DNA from: Cytophagaceae bacterium
Lineage (GTDB): Bacteria > Bacteroidota > Bacteroidia > Cytophagales > Spirosomataceae
NCBI GenBank assembly: GCA_027486845.1
Contig: JAIXOL010000028.1
Location: 62,001-126,000, forward strand
DNA: 64,000 bases
Direction: 5' to 3'
Under the pieces are notes generated by a model. That model made no database searches, was not told the DNA's origin, and saw nothing but the letters and a program-made list of their open reading frames with translations. The first letter of the stretch is position 1. Every line of letters starts with the position of its first letter. A program made the translations under genes and the position numbers. Of this stretch, positions 43,218-52,321 are shown in pieces.

Positions 43218-46200
43218 TTACTTCACAACCTTCATCACACCATTCATGATACTCCAATGACCTGGGAATGTACACACAAATGGATAATCACCGACTTGGG
43301 CTGGAGCAGTAAATTTCAAACGATAAGTTTCACCTGCATTTACCAATGGTGTCGAAAATAGTATCTGTGGAATAGCAGGAACGTAGTTTTTCTCAACAGC
43401 GTCTTTCTGCGTAATCATTTTATTGGCCGCATTTCCGATGATTTCAAGGCTTTTTGGCTTACCAATTACCAAGTTGTGTTGCATGGCATCGGGATTTTCA
43501 AGAACCAAAATTATTGTTTTTCCTGCTGGAACCGAAAATTCTTTTTTATCAAATTTCATCGCTTCTACCACAGTTTTGATATTGATGATAATGGCATCTT
43601 TTTCTGCTTCGCTGGCCGAATTTTTCAAGTTCCAAGCTTGCATTAATTTGTTGATTCTTGTTAAATTATCATCACTCAATTTATTGCTTAAACTAACCAT
43701 AAATTCTTGATTAGCAGCATTTAGTGTTCCTTTTTTACGAGGATTCCAGCCATTTGATAAGCCCTTTAATAATGCGGCGTTTTCGGTATTTGGTAGTTTA
43801 TCATACAATTTCAAGAGACTAACAATCGAGTCAGGAGCTGAAACCGAAGCATAACTACGAGCAGCTCTTTCGAGAGCAAACGTGCTGAGTTTTTGTGCTT
43901 GTTGGAAGGTTACTTTTTTCACGAAAGTGTTGTTTCTTTCGTTTCCTTCTGCAATTTTGTTTTCCTCATCAACCATAACTGTAAAGGTATATTCACCTGC
44001 CAAATCGGTTGAGTAACCAAAATCTCCTGACCATGGTCCGTTGGTATTTTTACTAATAGTCACGGTTTCGTTTGGTGCAATGCCAGTTGTATGCACCTTA
44101 CTCCAAACCGTTGATTTCTGTCCCACGCCCATAATTTCAATCTTTAGAGAAGCAACTTGACCTTTTTTCAATGAATCAGTTCCGTTGTTTTTTACTTCCA
44201 CAAAATATCTCATTCCTTCACGAACAAACGGAGAAGTTGGCTCGGTACGCACATTTGTGATAACTAAATCCACCCCTTGCGAAGCTGTTTCTGCCATAGT
44301 TGTAGCAACTTTAGTTTCGGTCATTGCAGCACCATGATTCATCATCGAGTGGTCGTGCGATGCTGCTGCTGTTTTGCTCATTGTTAGATTACGCAAGTGT
44401 TTTTTTAATAAAACCGATTTGTGACTTGTCAAAGCAGTAGCAAAGGCATCTGGGAGCCAGCGGTCGGTTGCCTCCGTTGCTTGTTCGATGCGTGTTAAAA
44501 TTGCTTTTTCGGCCGCTGCCGTTAATGGCATTTGGTTGAGTGCTAAAACACTATTTAAAATAACCAAAGGCTCTTTATCGTTCAATAAATTATTTTTCAA
44601 GATAACATCAACCGACTTGGCGTTGGTTGGTAAAACTTGTACAGCATTCTTGCGAACAGCCCATGATTGGTGTTTCAATGCTCCAACGGCTGCTTGCAAT
44701 GCCGCAGGGTTTTTGTCAATCGCACCTAAGCCTTTCAAAGCCCAAAGTGCATGAATAGCAGCTGGATTTAGTCCAAGTTCATCAACTGATTGGTCGTTTA
44801 CGAGAGCAATCAAAGCAGGCACAACGTCGGTGTTTCCACGTTCTACCAAAAGACGTTGAGCGTGATTTCTCCAAAACATATTATCGTTTTTGAGAGCTTT
44901 TAACAAGCCATCTTTATCGTTTTTGTTGAGTGTAATTGGCTGATAAGCAGGAGCGTTTTTGTAGCCAACTCGGTAGATACGTCCGTGCGTGAAATCTCTC
45001 AAATCTGTATCGTAGGCATTTCCTTTACCATTGCCAAAGCCTTGTGGTGTTGGATTGTGCTGAATTATATAACTATACCAATCGGCTACCCAAACCGCTC
45101 CATCGGGGCCAACTTCGGCAAAAACTGGCGAAAACCACTCATCTGCACCTGCCATAAGGTTGAATGATTCTTTGTCTTCGTAGTTTGTTCCTTTTTTCAC
45201 CATCATGTTTTGGTGTAAAATATGTCCAGTTGGCTCGGCAACAAATGCAATCTGATTCCAATAATTTTTCGGGAATGCACGAGCCGTGTAGAAATTATGT
45301 CCAGCCGCCGCCGTAAAACCACCAAAAACATCTACTTGACGAACCTTTTCGGTGATAGGTTTCATGTCTTTGTGCGTATCTGTTCCACGACTTCCGTTAT
45401 CGCCATTAAAACCTGGATTTAAGAAGTTTTGGTGCGGAATAGCCATGTACCAACCGTGTGAGTTGTTAGCCGTTGAACCAAATACGTCACCCGCTTCGTT
45501 GAAGCCCATTCCCCAAGTATTGTTTGAAGTGCTGGTTGTCCATTCCATTTTCGAGCCATCTGGTTTGAATCGGAAAAACGCTTGTCCAAACTTCAATGAA
45601 TCGCCTTCGGCCAATTTTCCGTTAAAACCCGAATAACCTACACAACCCCAAATCCAGTTATCGAAACCATAGTGCAAGTTCGATGGCCCAGCGTGTGTAT
45701 CGCCTGTTCCGAAACCTGTGAATAATATTTTCTTTTCGTCGGCTTTATCATCACCATCGGTATCTTTCAAAAATACCATGTGTGGTGCTTGCGAAACAAT
45801 CAAACCACCATTGGCGAAAACCATTCCCGTCGGAATGCTTAAACCTTCAGCAAAACGTGTGAATTTATCGGCTTTGCCATCTTTGTTGGTATCTTCACAA
45901 ATTAAAATATAATCGCTACCGCCCGATTCTTTGCGTTCGTTTGGATAATCTTTCGTAATTAGTACATACAAACGTCCTTTTTCGTCCCAACTCATCGCAA
46001 TCGGGTGCATTACGTTTGGTTCGGCAGCAAACAAACTCAAATCAAAATCAGCAGGTACTTGAATGTGCTTCATTGATTCTTCGGGTGTAAGAGCTAGTTG
46101 TTGTTGTTGTTCGCCTGGGCGTTTTTCGTAATTGGGCAATTTTGCTCCTTTATACTCAAATGGTTTCGGATTTAGTGCTGCATGAGCTACACGAGCTTCA

Positions 46201-46904
46201 TCGTTTACTGCCCAAATAATGCCATTTTCGAGTAATTTTTGGAAATTTACATTGCTCCAAGTTCTATCATCGTGACCATAAGCTGTGTAGAAAACTCGAC
46301 CTTTTCCGTAGCTGCGTGTCCAAGTATAAGGCTCAGTTTTGGCATCGGGACGGTCTTTTGTTTGGTCGGCTTTTATTTCACGAGTTTGTAAAACATTGTT
46401 ATCAGCTTGTAATTGACTGTGTAAATAAGTTTCGTCGAAAGCCTTAATTACGCCTAAATCTTTCATTATGATATGATTTGGCTGAACAGTATTCACTTGA
46501 ATCGTATCCATGCGGTGTCTCCAAAACTGACCACCAACCATTTTTACATATTCGGGTGAATTGCGGAAACAATACGAAGCACAGTGAATCGGTAAAATAC
46601 CTTTTCCCGAAGCTACGTAATCAAGCAAAGCCTTTTCGGCAGCGGGCGTGATGTCGTCCCAGTTAGCAAAAATCATCAAGGCATCGTATTTCGATAAATT
46701 TTGAGCGTTAATATCCTCCAATTTATCGGTATAAGTAAAATTGATGCCTCGGTTTCCCAAGGCCGCCATGATTGTCGGAACTCGCTCAATGGGTTTATGA
46801 TGCCCATTATCACCGAGGAAAAGGATTTCAAGCCTTCGGCCAGTTTGGGCGAAAATACTCGAAAACGAGAGCGTAAGAGTTAGAAATAGAATGATTTTTT
46901 TCAT
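43218..46904 (-). CDS. large secreted multidomain protein: ThuA, PVC-type dehydrogenase propeller, HEAT, CARDB, cupredoxin
   Basis: A 1228-residue exported protein (signal peptide MKKIILFLTLTLSFSSIFAQ). Domains in order: ThuA (about 22-245; FANWDDITPAAEKALLDYV, GILPIHCASYCF, YTAYGHDDRTW); a six-bladed propeller of the PVC membrane-bound dehydrogenase type (about 280-660) with Ca-binding-like DTNKDGKADKF and DTDGDDKADE loops; HEAT-like repeats (about 690-830); a His/Met-rich linker (HDHSMMNH); a CARDB domain (about 865-980); and a C-terminal azurin-like cupredoxin with ligands in MQHNLVIG and CTFPGHWSIMNGVM. No CxxCH heme site is present. Probably a periplasmic or surface sugar-oxidising redox protein; substrate unknown. 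Confidence 0.85.
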   Translation of the reverse strand: MKKIILFLTLTLSFSSIFAQTGRRLEILFLGDNGHHKPIERVPTIMAALGNRGINFTYTDKLEDINAQNLSKYDALMIFANWDDITPAAEKALLDYVASGKGILPIHCASYCFRNSPEYVKMVGGQFWRHRMDTIQVNTVQPNHIIMKDLGVIKAFDETYLHSQLQADNNVLQTREIKADQTKDRPDAKTEPYTWTRSYGKGRVFYTAYGHDDRTWSNVNFQKLLENGIIWAVNDEARVAHAALNPKPFEYKGAKLPNYEKRPGEQQQQLALTPEESMKHIQVPADFDLSLFAAEPNVMHPIAMSWDEKGRLYVLITKDYPNERKESGGSDYILICEDTNKDGKADKFTRFAEGLSIPTGMVFANGGLIVSQAPHMVFLKDTDGDDKADEKKILFTGFGTGDTHAGPSNLHYGFDNWIWGCVGYSGFNGKLAEGDSLKFGQAFFRFKPDGSKMEWTTSTSNNTWGMGFNEAGDVFGSTANNSHGWYMAIPHQNFLNPGFNGDNGSRGTDTHKDMKPITEKVRQVDVFGGFTAAAGHNFYTARAFPKNYWNQIAFVAEPTGHILHQNMMVKKGTNYEDKESFNLMAGADEWFSPVFAEVGPDGAVWVADWYSYIIQHNPTPQGFGNGKGNAYDTDLRDFTHGRIYRVGYKNAPAYQPITLNKNDKDGLLKALKNDNMFWRNHAQRLLVERGNTDVVPALIALVNDQSVDELGLNPAAIHALWALKGLGAIDKNPAALQAAVGALKHQSWAVRKNAVQVLPTNAKSVDVILKNNLLNDKEPLVILNSVLALNQMPLTAAAEKAILTRIEQATEATDRWLPDAFATALTSHKSVLLKKHLRNLTMSKTAAASHDHSMMNHGAAMTETKVATTMAETASQGVDLVITNVRTEPTSPFVREGMRYFVEVKNNGTDSLKKGQVASLKIEIMGVGQKSTVWSKVHTTGIAPNETVTISKNTNGPWSGDFGYSTDLAGEYTFTVMVDEENKIAEGNERNNTFVKKVTFQQAQKLSTFALERAARSYASVSAPDSIVSLLKLYDKLPNTENAALLKGLSNGWNPRKKGTLNAANQEFMVSLSNKLSDDNLTRINKLMQAWNLKNSASEAEKDAIIINIKTVVEAMKFDKKEFSVPAGKTIILVLENPDAMQHNLVIGKPKSLEIIGNAANKMITQKDAVEKNYVPAIPQILFSTPLVNAGETYRLKFTAPAQVGDYPFVCTFPGHWSIMNGVMKVVK

Positions 46905-46933
46905 TTGATTTTTAATTGGATAAGGCGTTAAAA

Positions 46934-47410
46934 TTATTCGTCCCAAGAAATATTTTCTAAGAAATCGAATATATAACGTTCATCATATTCGACTTCAAAA
47001 ACTTCTAAAAACTTGAGGTATTCTTCTCTGAATGTGTGTTTTTTATGGTGTTCTTCTTGGTTATTGATGTATTTGATAACAGTATCAATTTGAGAACGAC
47101 TGTAAGAAAATGCTCCGTAGTCCTTCTGCCATTTAAAGGCTTTATTTGAAAAGTTCTCTTTTATAAATTTATTAGAAGAAGTTTTAAGTTCTTCAACAAG
47201 ATTTGAAATTGTTGTTGCAGGATTATGCCCAACAAATATGTGAACGTGGTCAGGCATTCCGTTAATGACCAGCGGTTTTGAACCTAAATTTTTAATAATT
47301 CCACCTATGTAGGCGTATAATTCATTTTTCCATACCTTTTTTATTACATTTTCATGTCCTTGCACTGCAAAGATGATATGAATATAAATTTGGGAATAGG
47401 TATTTGCCAT
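46934..47410 (-). CDS. Y1/HUH transposase of the IS200/REP-associated (RAYT) type
   Basis: A 158-residue single-domain HUH nuclease: IYIHIIFAVQGHENVI at the N-terminus, the HUH motif in GMPDHVHIFVGHN, and the catalytic Tyr in VIKYINNQEEHHKK, with KWQKDYGAFSYSRSQ between, as in Bacteroidota IS200-like/RAYT proteins. Such enzymes cut and rejoin single-stranded DNA at hairpins. Directly upstream are three REP-like mini-hairpins inside a 22-bp inverted repeat. There is no accessory TnpB. I favour a domesticated REP-associated enzyme over an active IS, but cannot prove it. Confidence 0.85.
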   Translation of the reverse strand: MANTYSQIYIHIIFAVQGHENVIKKVWKNELYAYIGGIIKNLGSKPLVINGMPDHVHIFVGHNPATTISNLVEELKTSSNKFIKENFSNKAFKWQKDYGAFSYSRSQIDTVIKYINNQEEHHKKHTFREEYLKFLEVFEVEYDERYIFDFLENISWDE

Positions 47411-47441
47411 TATTAAATGTTTGTTTTTAACAGCGTGATTA

Positions 47442-47603
47442 TATTTCGGTGCGATGCACCTTAAAGTTTGTTTTGGTATGTATTTTCTACAAATATTTTG
47501 CGACTCTGCCGCTTTTCAAAACGCTTTTTATTGGTGCGTAGCACCCAAATATTTGTAGAAAAAAAGAATTTCTGACACCTCTAAGGTGCATCGCACCGAA
47601 ATA
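47442..47603. repeat. REP-like structure: nested inverted repeats with three GGTGC-NNN-GCACC hairpins
   Basis: Outer arms 47442-47463 and 47582-47603 are perfect 22-bp inverted copies. Inner arms 47483-47498 and 47547-47562 are perfect 16-bp copies (TTTTCTACAAATATTT and its complement). Three GGTGC-NNN-GCACC mini-hairpins lie at 47448-47460, 47533-47545 and 47585-47597, with loops GAT, GTA and ATC. The whole can fold as a branched cruciform directly upstream of the Y1 transposase gene. Confidence 0.9.
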
Positions 47604-47631
47604 AAAGTTTGGCTATATGTTAATTTAAACA

Positions 47632-48862
47632 TTACTGCTTTTGTTCGGATATTGAATGAATTATTGCTAACATTTCTTTTACTTTTTCTTCAAAATCAGA
47701 TTTAAAACTGCCGAATTTAATATTTTTTAAGGTTTCAAGGTCTTCCCAATTGGAGTAGTTATCGAAAAGTTGCCAAGTGAGATAATAAAGAGTTTCTTTC
47801 TGCACATTATTATCAAAATTACTTTTAATCAAGTCATAAGATTCTTTAAATTTAAAATTCTTATTAACGTTTTCATCATCAGAGCGAAACCCATAGCCGA
47901 ATCCAATATACCGTTTGGATGTTCGGAATTCAAAGCATAATTGTAGTTCAAGCTCTCGAATGCTATCATTGAAAAAATAGACTCTTTTCCACTCCTTATC
48001 GTCTAAATGTGATATATCTACATCTAAACTTAATTTTTTTGCTATTGAATCTATTAATGTTATAAAATCTTCTCTGATGATTTTTTTAACTATATTGTCA
48101 TAACTACACGATTTCGTGAGGTCAATATATGCCTCAAAACGTTCTTTATTTCCTACTATTTTTTCTAAAATATCTTCGCTCATCTTCGTGTTAATATTTT
48201 GACCAGTTAGTTTTTTTATCAGATTTATATAATGAGTAATAGCTTCCCTTAGGTTAGGAATACTTACAGATTCTTTCCTACATTCTTCTAACCAGTTTAT
48301 AATATCATTTTCGTATGAAATACACTCATAATCATTTTTATCAATATTCTTATCTTCACTTTCTTTACCATCTAATGTTAAATAAAAGAGTTTTCCACTC
48401 GGGTGATAGTTTCTATATCGTGTGAGTTGATTTGGCTGTTCAATTGCATAAATTTTATTCTCAATCATTATAACATTTTCTCCACTTCTAATAAGAATAT
48501 CTATTCTGCCCCCCCCCCGTGCATTTAGTACTTCTATTGAGAATGTCCATTTTGTCATCTTTGCATTCAGTAACTTGGCCAATAAAAAATTCTACATCTA
48601 CTTTTGCATTACTTGTATAAAACTTTTCAATTCCAAATCTTTCAATAAACTTCTTCAAAAAGACATCTTTCTGTCCATGACTACCTTTCGGATTTAATAA
48701 TTCTGCTAAAAATCTTGAATGAGTTTTTACTTCGTCAGATTCCATTTGAAGAACCGAGAAAATATTAAAATTTTCGCCAGTTGCCTCAGCTACTCGTTTA
48801 TAAGATTCTGAAATTGTCTGAATCTCATTTAATAATTGATTGATTGTGTTTAATTCTGCCAT
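47632..48862 (-). pseudogene. PD-(D/E)XK nuclease family protein, split by a frameshift at a run of ten G
   Basis: Two overlapping frames encode one protein. The N-terminal part (48862 down to 48488) starts MAELNTINQLLNEIQ and has SRFLAELLNPKGSHGQ; it shifts out of frame at the G-run (48518 to 48509) and stops soon after. The C-terminal part (about 48520 down to 47632) begins with GRIDILIRSGENVIMIENKIYA, which carries the nuclease Asp and the ExK-type ENK, then QPNQLTRYRNY. Nine G would join the two as a 409-residue protein of the PD-(D/E)XK_4-like type. As read, the product ends just before the catalytic residues. Phase variation, a fixed mutation and a sequencing error are all possible. Confidence 0.8.
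48509..48518 (-). repeat. homopolymer of ten G (minus strand) at the frameshift
   Basis: Ten consecutive C on the plus strand, by far the longest G/C run in this AT-rich window, exactly where the nuclease frame breaks. One base fewer restores the frame. Confidence 0.95.
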
Positions 48863-48961
48863 TTATTTTTTAAGGATATTTTGAAACCATATTAATCCTC
48901 AGAATGACGATTTTTGCACAGAATTTTGAAAAAGTTATCCACAATTTGAAAATATTCATAG

Positions 48962-48992
48962 TGTAGAGACAGGGCATTGCCCTGTCTCTACA
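48962..48992. repeat. 31-bp near-perfect palindrome between nuclease and oxidoreductase genes
   Basis: TGTAGAGACAGGGCA (48962-48976) and TGCCCTGTCTCTACA (48978-48992) are perfect inverted arms around one base. It is followed by a short direct repeat TGCGACGAAA and a CCCCTTTAGGGGTTAGGGGT segment, both typical of dispersed intergenic sequence. Confidence 0.85.
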
Positions 48993-49051
48993 TTGCGACG
49001 AAAAAATGCGACGAAATATTCTTATTCCCCTTTAGGGGTTAGGGGTGATTC

Positions 49052-50167
49052 TCAAAACTCAGGCAAATAAATAATCTCGCCACCTTTCATGGCCGACTCG
49101 TGAGCCAAGATTCCAACTGATGTCCAGTTTGCCGATTGCACGGCATTTGGGAATGGGTCACGGTCTTCGATGAGTGCCGAAATAAACTCATGAGCCAAAT
49201 GTGGGTGCGAGCCACCGTGTCCGCCACCTTGTGCAAAACTTAGGTGCGTGTTGTCGTCGTGGTCATAGACACCTTTTCCTGTAAAAGATTGAATTTCTTT
49301 CGGAAGTAAGTGAGCATAATCAGGCGTTTCAACTTTTTCTGGAATTTCTGGCTCAGGTTTTTTAGCGGTGTGAATAACGTTTGGTTCGTTTTCAATCAAA
49401 GCCCACTCGAAAGATTTTTTCGAGCCGTAAACCTCGAAACTCTCACGGTATTGACGTGCTACATCGAATAACGAACGATAAACGTAAGCACTCAAATCAC
49501 TATTTTTGAATTTTATGTGTGCCGATTCAACCGCAAATGGTGAATTATGTATTTTTATCAAATCTTCCGAAATTGTTCCCGAGCCAAAGCATGAAACGTA
49601 TTCAGCTTCTAGTCTCAATAAACCAGCTACTGGTCCAACGCAATGCGTAGCGTAGTGCATCGGTGGTAATCCTGGCCAATAGTCAGGCCAGCCTTCCATG
49701 TCTTGTTGGTGCGATGCCTTCAAGAATTGTACTTTTCCGAGCTCGCCTTTTTCGTATAATTCTTTTACAAACAAAAATTCACGGGCATAAACCACGGTTT
49801 CCATCATCATATATTTCTTGCCAGTTTCTCGACAAGCTTTTACGATGGCTTTGCAATCTTCCACCGAAGTTGCCATCGGAACTGTACACGCTACGTGTTT
49901 TCCTGCATAAAGAGCCTTCAAAGTTTGCTCGGCGTGGTTCGGAATTGGCGAATTGATATGAACCGCATCAATGTTTGGGTCTTTTAATAACTCGTCATAA
50001 TCTGAATAGCGAACATGAACCCCAAAAGTATCACCGATTGCATTAAGTTTTTCAACATTTCTTTGGCAAATAGCGTACATATTTGCATTTGGGTGACGTT
50101 GATAAATTGGAATAAATTCTGCTCCGAAGCCAAGTCCAACGATGGCTATGTTTATTTGTTTTGACAT
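49052..50167 (-). CDS. Gfo/Idh/MocA-family oxidoreductase
   Basis: An NAD(P)-dependent sugar or cyclitol dehydrogenase of 371 residues. The Rossmann start is INIAIVGLGFGAEFIPIYQ, followed by DAVHINSPIPNHAEQTLKALYAGKHVACTVPMATS, where the usual EKP Lys motif reads CTVPMA, so the typical catalytic Lys is absent. The central part shows KYMMMETVVYAREFLFVKELYEKGELGKVQFLKASH. A His/Gly-rich SFAQGGGHGGSHPHLAHEF lies near the C-terminus. Only five bases separate it from the epimerase gene upstream, so the two form an operon, probably controlled by the divergent AraC gene. Confidence 0.88.
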   Translation of the reverse strand: MSKQINIAIVGLGFGAEFIPIYQRHPNANMYAICQRNVEKLNAIGDTFGVHVRYSDYDELLKDPNIDAVHINSPIPNHAEQTLKALYAGKHVACTVPMATSVEDCKAIVKACRETGKKYMMMETVVYAREFLFVKELYEKGELGKVQFLKASHQQDMEGWPDYWPGLPPMHYATHCVGPVAGLLRLEAEYVSCFGSGTISEDLIKIHNSPFAVESAHIKFKNSDLSAYVYRSLFDVARQYRESFEVYGSKKSFEWALIENEPNVIHTAKKPEPEIPEKVETPDYAHLLPKEIQSFTGKGVYDHDDNTHLSFAQGGGHGGSHPHLAHEFISALIEDRDPFPNAVQSANWTSVGILAHESAMKGGEIIYLPEF

Positions 50168-50172
50168 ATTAT

Positions 50173-50997
50173 TTATAGGTGAGATTTTAAAAACGATAGA
50201 CTATCTTTCATTAATTGTTCTTCTGAATCAAACATTTTTCGCCAAATATTAGCCGCTGGAAGTTTCATGCTAAATGCTTCGATGCTTAGCATTCCATCAT
50301 AATTGATTGACTGTAAGGCGGCTAAAATTTCTGTAAAATCAATTCTGCCTTTGCCAAGCGTGCTGCGGTCGTTTTCCGAAAACTGTACATGAACGATGTG
50401 TTTGGCCAATTTTTTGATGGCTTCGGTCATTGATTTTTCTTCGATATTGGCGTGGAAAGTATCAAACATTATCTTGCAAGCAGGGTGATTGATGTCTTCT
50501 ACTAAAGCCAAAAGTTCGTCCGACGACGAAACCAAATAGCTTTCAAAGCGATTCAAATATTCAAGTCCGAGGGTTATGCCCATGCTGTCGGCATATTCGG
50601 CCAAATCCCAAAGGTTTTCTTTTGCCCAAAGCAATTCTTTTTTCGTCGGTGGCACACCTGTAAACACGCCTAAAGCTGAGTGAAAAGGACCAGTGAGTAA
50701 ATCCGAACCTAAAATCATGGCACAATCAATCGCACGTTTGTTTCGTTCCAAAGTTGCTTTACGCATATCTTCGTTAGGACTTATTTGGTTAAAATCACTA
50801 CCATTTATCGTAACAGCGATGCGTTTCAGGCCTAATTCGTCTAATTTTTGTCGCCAAGAATACCATTTCTCAGGGTTTACATCGAAGATAGGAATCTCCA
50901 CACCATCAAATCCAATCTCCTTGATTTGTTCTAAAACAGGAAAAAGGTCTTCGTTAATTTCAGTTCCCCATAAAAGGAGATTCATTCCGTAGGTCAT
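50173..50997 (-). CDS. sugar phosphate isomerase/epimerase (keto-sugar 3-epimerase-like TIM barrel)
   Basis: A 274-residue protein of the xylose-isomerase-like TIM-barrel family (start 50997, MTYGMNLLLWG, the usual family opening; a further ATG lies three codons upstream). Metal and catalytic residues expected for tagatose/psicose 3-epimerases are visible: Glu in LGLEYLNRFE, Asp in MFDTFHANIEE, His in IVHVQFSENDRSTLGKG and Glu in LSIEAFS. It probably epimerises a keto sugar that its operon partner, a Gfo/Idh oxidoreductase, forms or uses. Exact substrate unknown. Confidence 0.87.
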   Translation of the reverse strand: MTYGMNLLLWGTEINEDLFPVLEQIKEIGFDGVEIPIFDVNPEKWYSWRQKLDELGLKRIAVTINGSDFNQISPNEDMRKATLERNKRAIDCAMILGSDLLTGPFHSALGVFTGVPPTKKELLWAKENLWDLAEYADSMGITLGLEYLNRFESYLVSSSDELLALVEDINHPACKIMFDTFHANIEEKSMTEAIKKLAKHIVHVQFSENDRSTLGKGRIDFTEILAALQSINYDGMLSIEAFSMKLPAANIWRKMFDSEEQLMKDSLSFLKSHL

Positions 50998-51224
50998 AGC
51001 CCCCAAACCCCCAAATAGGGCTTTTTTAATTAAAAATAATAGTACAAATTTATCACAATAAAATCATATATAATATGCTTTGATTTACTAATTTTGACTG
51101 TATTTTGATTATTTTAAATATATTTGTAGAAAAATAAGCAAATATACGTATATATGTATTTTAACTAAAACGACAATTAAGCGGTACGTCGCCCGCTGTC
51201 GCCTGGAGATGGTGGACTTTTTCT

Positions 51225-52091
51225 ATGAAATTACTAAAAAAAACACTCGGAAGTCAGGTTTATTCGTTTGAAGTGCAGGAATTGCGTCAATCTCATTTTG
51301 ATGCGAGTTGGCACTTTCATCCTCATTATCAACTGTTTACGGTTTTTGAAGGAACTGGAACACGTTTTATTGGCGATGATATTCAACATTTTGAAGCAGG
51401 TGATACTGTTTTTTTAGGTCCAAACGTACCACATCTTTGGCGGAATGAAAAAGCTTATTTTGAACAAAATTCTGAACTGCAAACGCACGGAATTGTTGTT
51501 TATTTTACGGAAGATTTTTTAGGAAATAATTTCTTTGAAAAATCAGAAATGCACCGCCTCAAACAACTTTTACAAAATGGTCAACGAGGGATGGATATCG
51601 TAGGCACAATGCGAGAGAAAATAAGAGAAAGCTTAATAAAATTAAATAAATTGGAAGGTTTTGAACGTGTTTTGAAACTGCTTTTCATGCTACATGAACT
51701 TTCTCAAACGGCTGATTATGAGTTTATTACGAGCTTAGGTTATGTAAATATGCATAAGATTTCGGAAACTGAGCGGATGCAAAAAGTGCATGATTACGTA
51801 ATGAAACATTTCAAAGAAGAAGTACGATTAAGCGAGTTAGCATCGCTCGTGAGCATGAGTGATGCGGCTTTTTGTAGGTATTTTAAGAGCCGAACCAATA
51901 AATCTTTTTTCGATTTTATTGCTGAAATTCGCATCGGACACGCTTGTAAACTGCTACATGAAGGCACGCTCAATGTTACTCAAATTGCTTATGAAAGTGG
52001 GTATAATACTATTTCAAATTTTAATCGACAATTTAAGGCAATTGTCGGGAAATCGCCATTGATTTACCAAAAAGAGTATCGGAGAGATTAG
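51225..52091 (+). CDS. AraC-family transcriptional regulator
   Basis: A 288-residue regulator with an N-terminal cupin sensor (WHFHPHYQLFTVFEGTGTRFIGDDIQHFEAGDTVFLGPNVPHLW) and a C-terminal pair of HTH motifs (LSELASLVSMSDAAFCRYF and LNVTQIAYESGYNTISNFNRQF). It is divergent from the epimerase-oxidoreductase operon, with a 227-bp gap between them, and most likely activates that operon in response to a sugar bound by the cupin domain. The gap includes a GC-rich piece at about 51181-51210 next to the start. Confidence 0.92.
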   Translation: MKLLKKTLGSQVYSFEVQELRQSHFDASWHFHPHYQLFTVFEGTGTRFIGDDIQHFEAGDTVFLGPNVPHLWRNEKAYFEQNSELQTHGIVVYFTEDFLGNNFFEKSEMHRLKQLLQNGQRGMDIVGTMREKIRESLIKLNKLEGFERVLKLLFMLHELSQTADYEFITSLGYVNMHKISETERMQKVHDYVMKHFKEEVRLSELASLVSMSDAAFCRYFKSRTNKSFFDFIAEIRIGHACKLLHEGTLNVTQIAYESGYNTISNFNRQFKAIVGKSPLIYQKEYRRD

Positions 52092-52321
52092 AGAAATAAA
52101 GGAGCCAAAAATCTCATATATAATTTTACTGATTATGAGAATTTGTAAGATTGGTTGTCATTAAGATTAGAATAAATAATGCAAATACGATTTACTTCAT
52201 TGCCTTGAAGAAGCAATAATTATTAATGTCTTTTTCAAAGGAAATTATTTTTAACAATATTTGCGATAAAATATTTATATTAAAAAGAATAAATTTACTA
52301 TTCAACAAAATAAAAAACATA

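Noticed and set aside
43423-45636. Several open frames antisense to the ThuA-domain gene and to both susC genes
   Set aside because: They mirror the codon pattern of the sense genes, have no signal or family sequence, and overlap well-supported coding regions completely.
46934-47603. A complete IS200/IS605 element
   Set aside because: There is one inverted hairpin block upstream of the gene but no matching structured end downstream toward 46905, no tnpB and no second copy in the window, so I describe it as RAYT-like rather than as a defined IS.
51181-51210. GC-rich piece just before the AraC gene as part of the same repeat family as 12780-12838
   Set aside because: Only short words such as GTACG and CGCCTG are shared; the match is too weak to claim a family.
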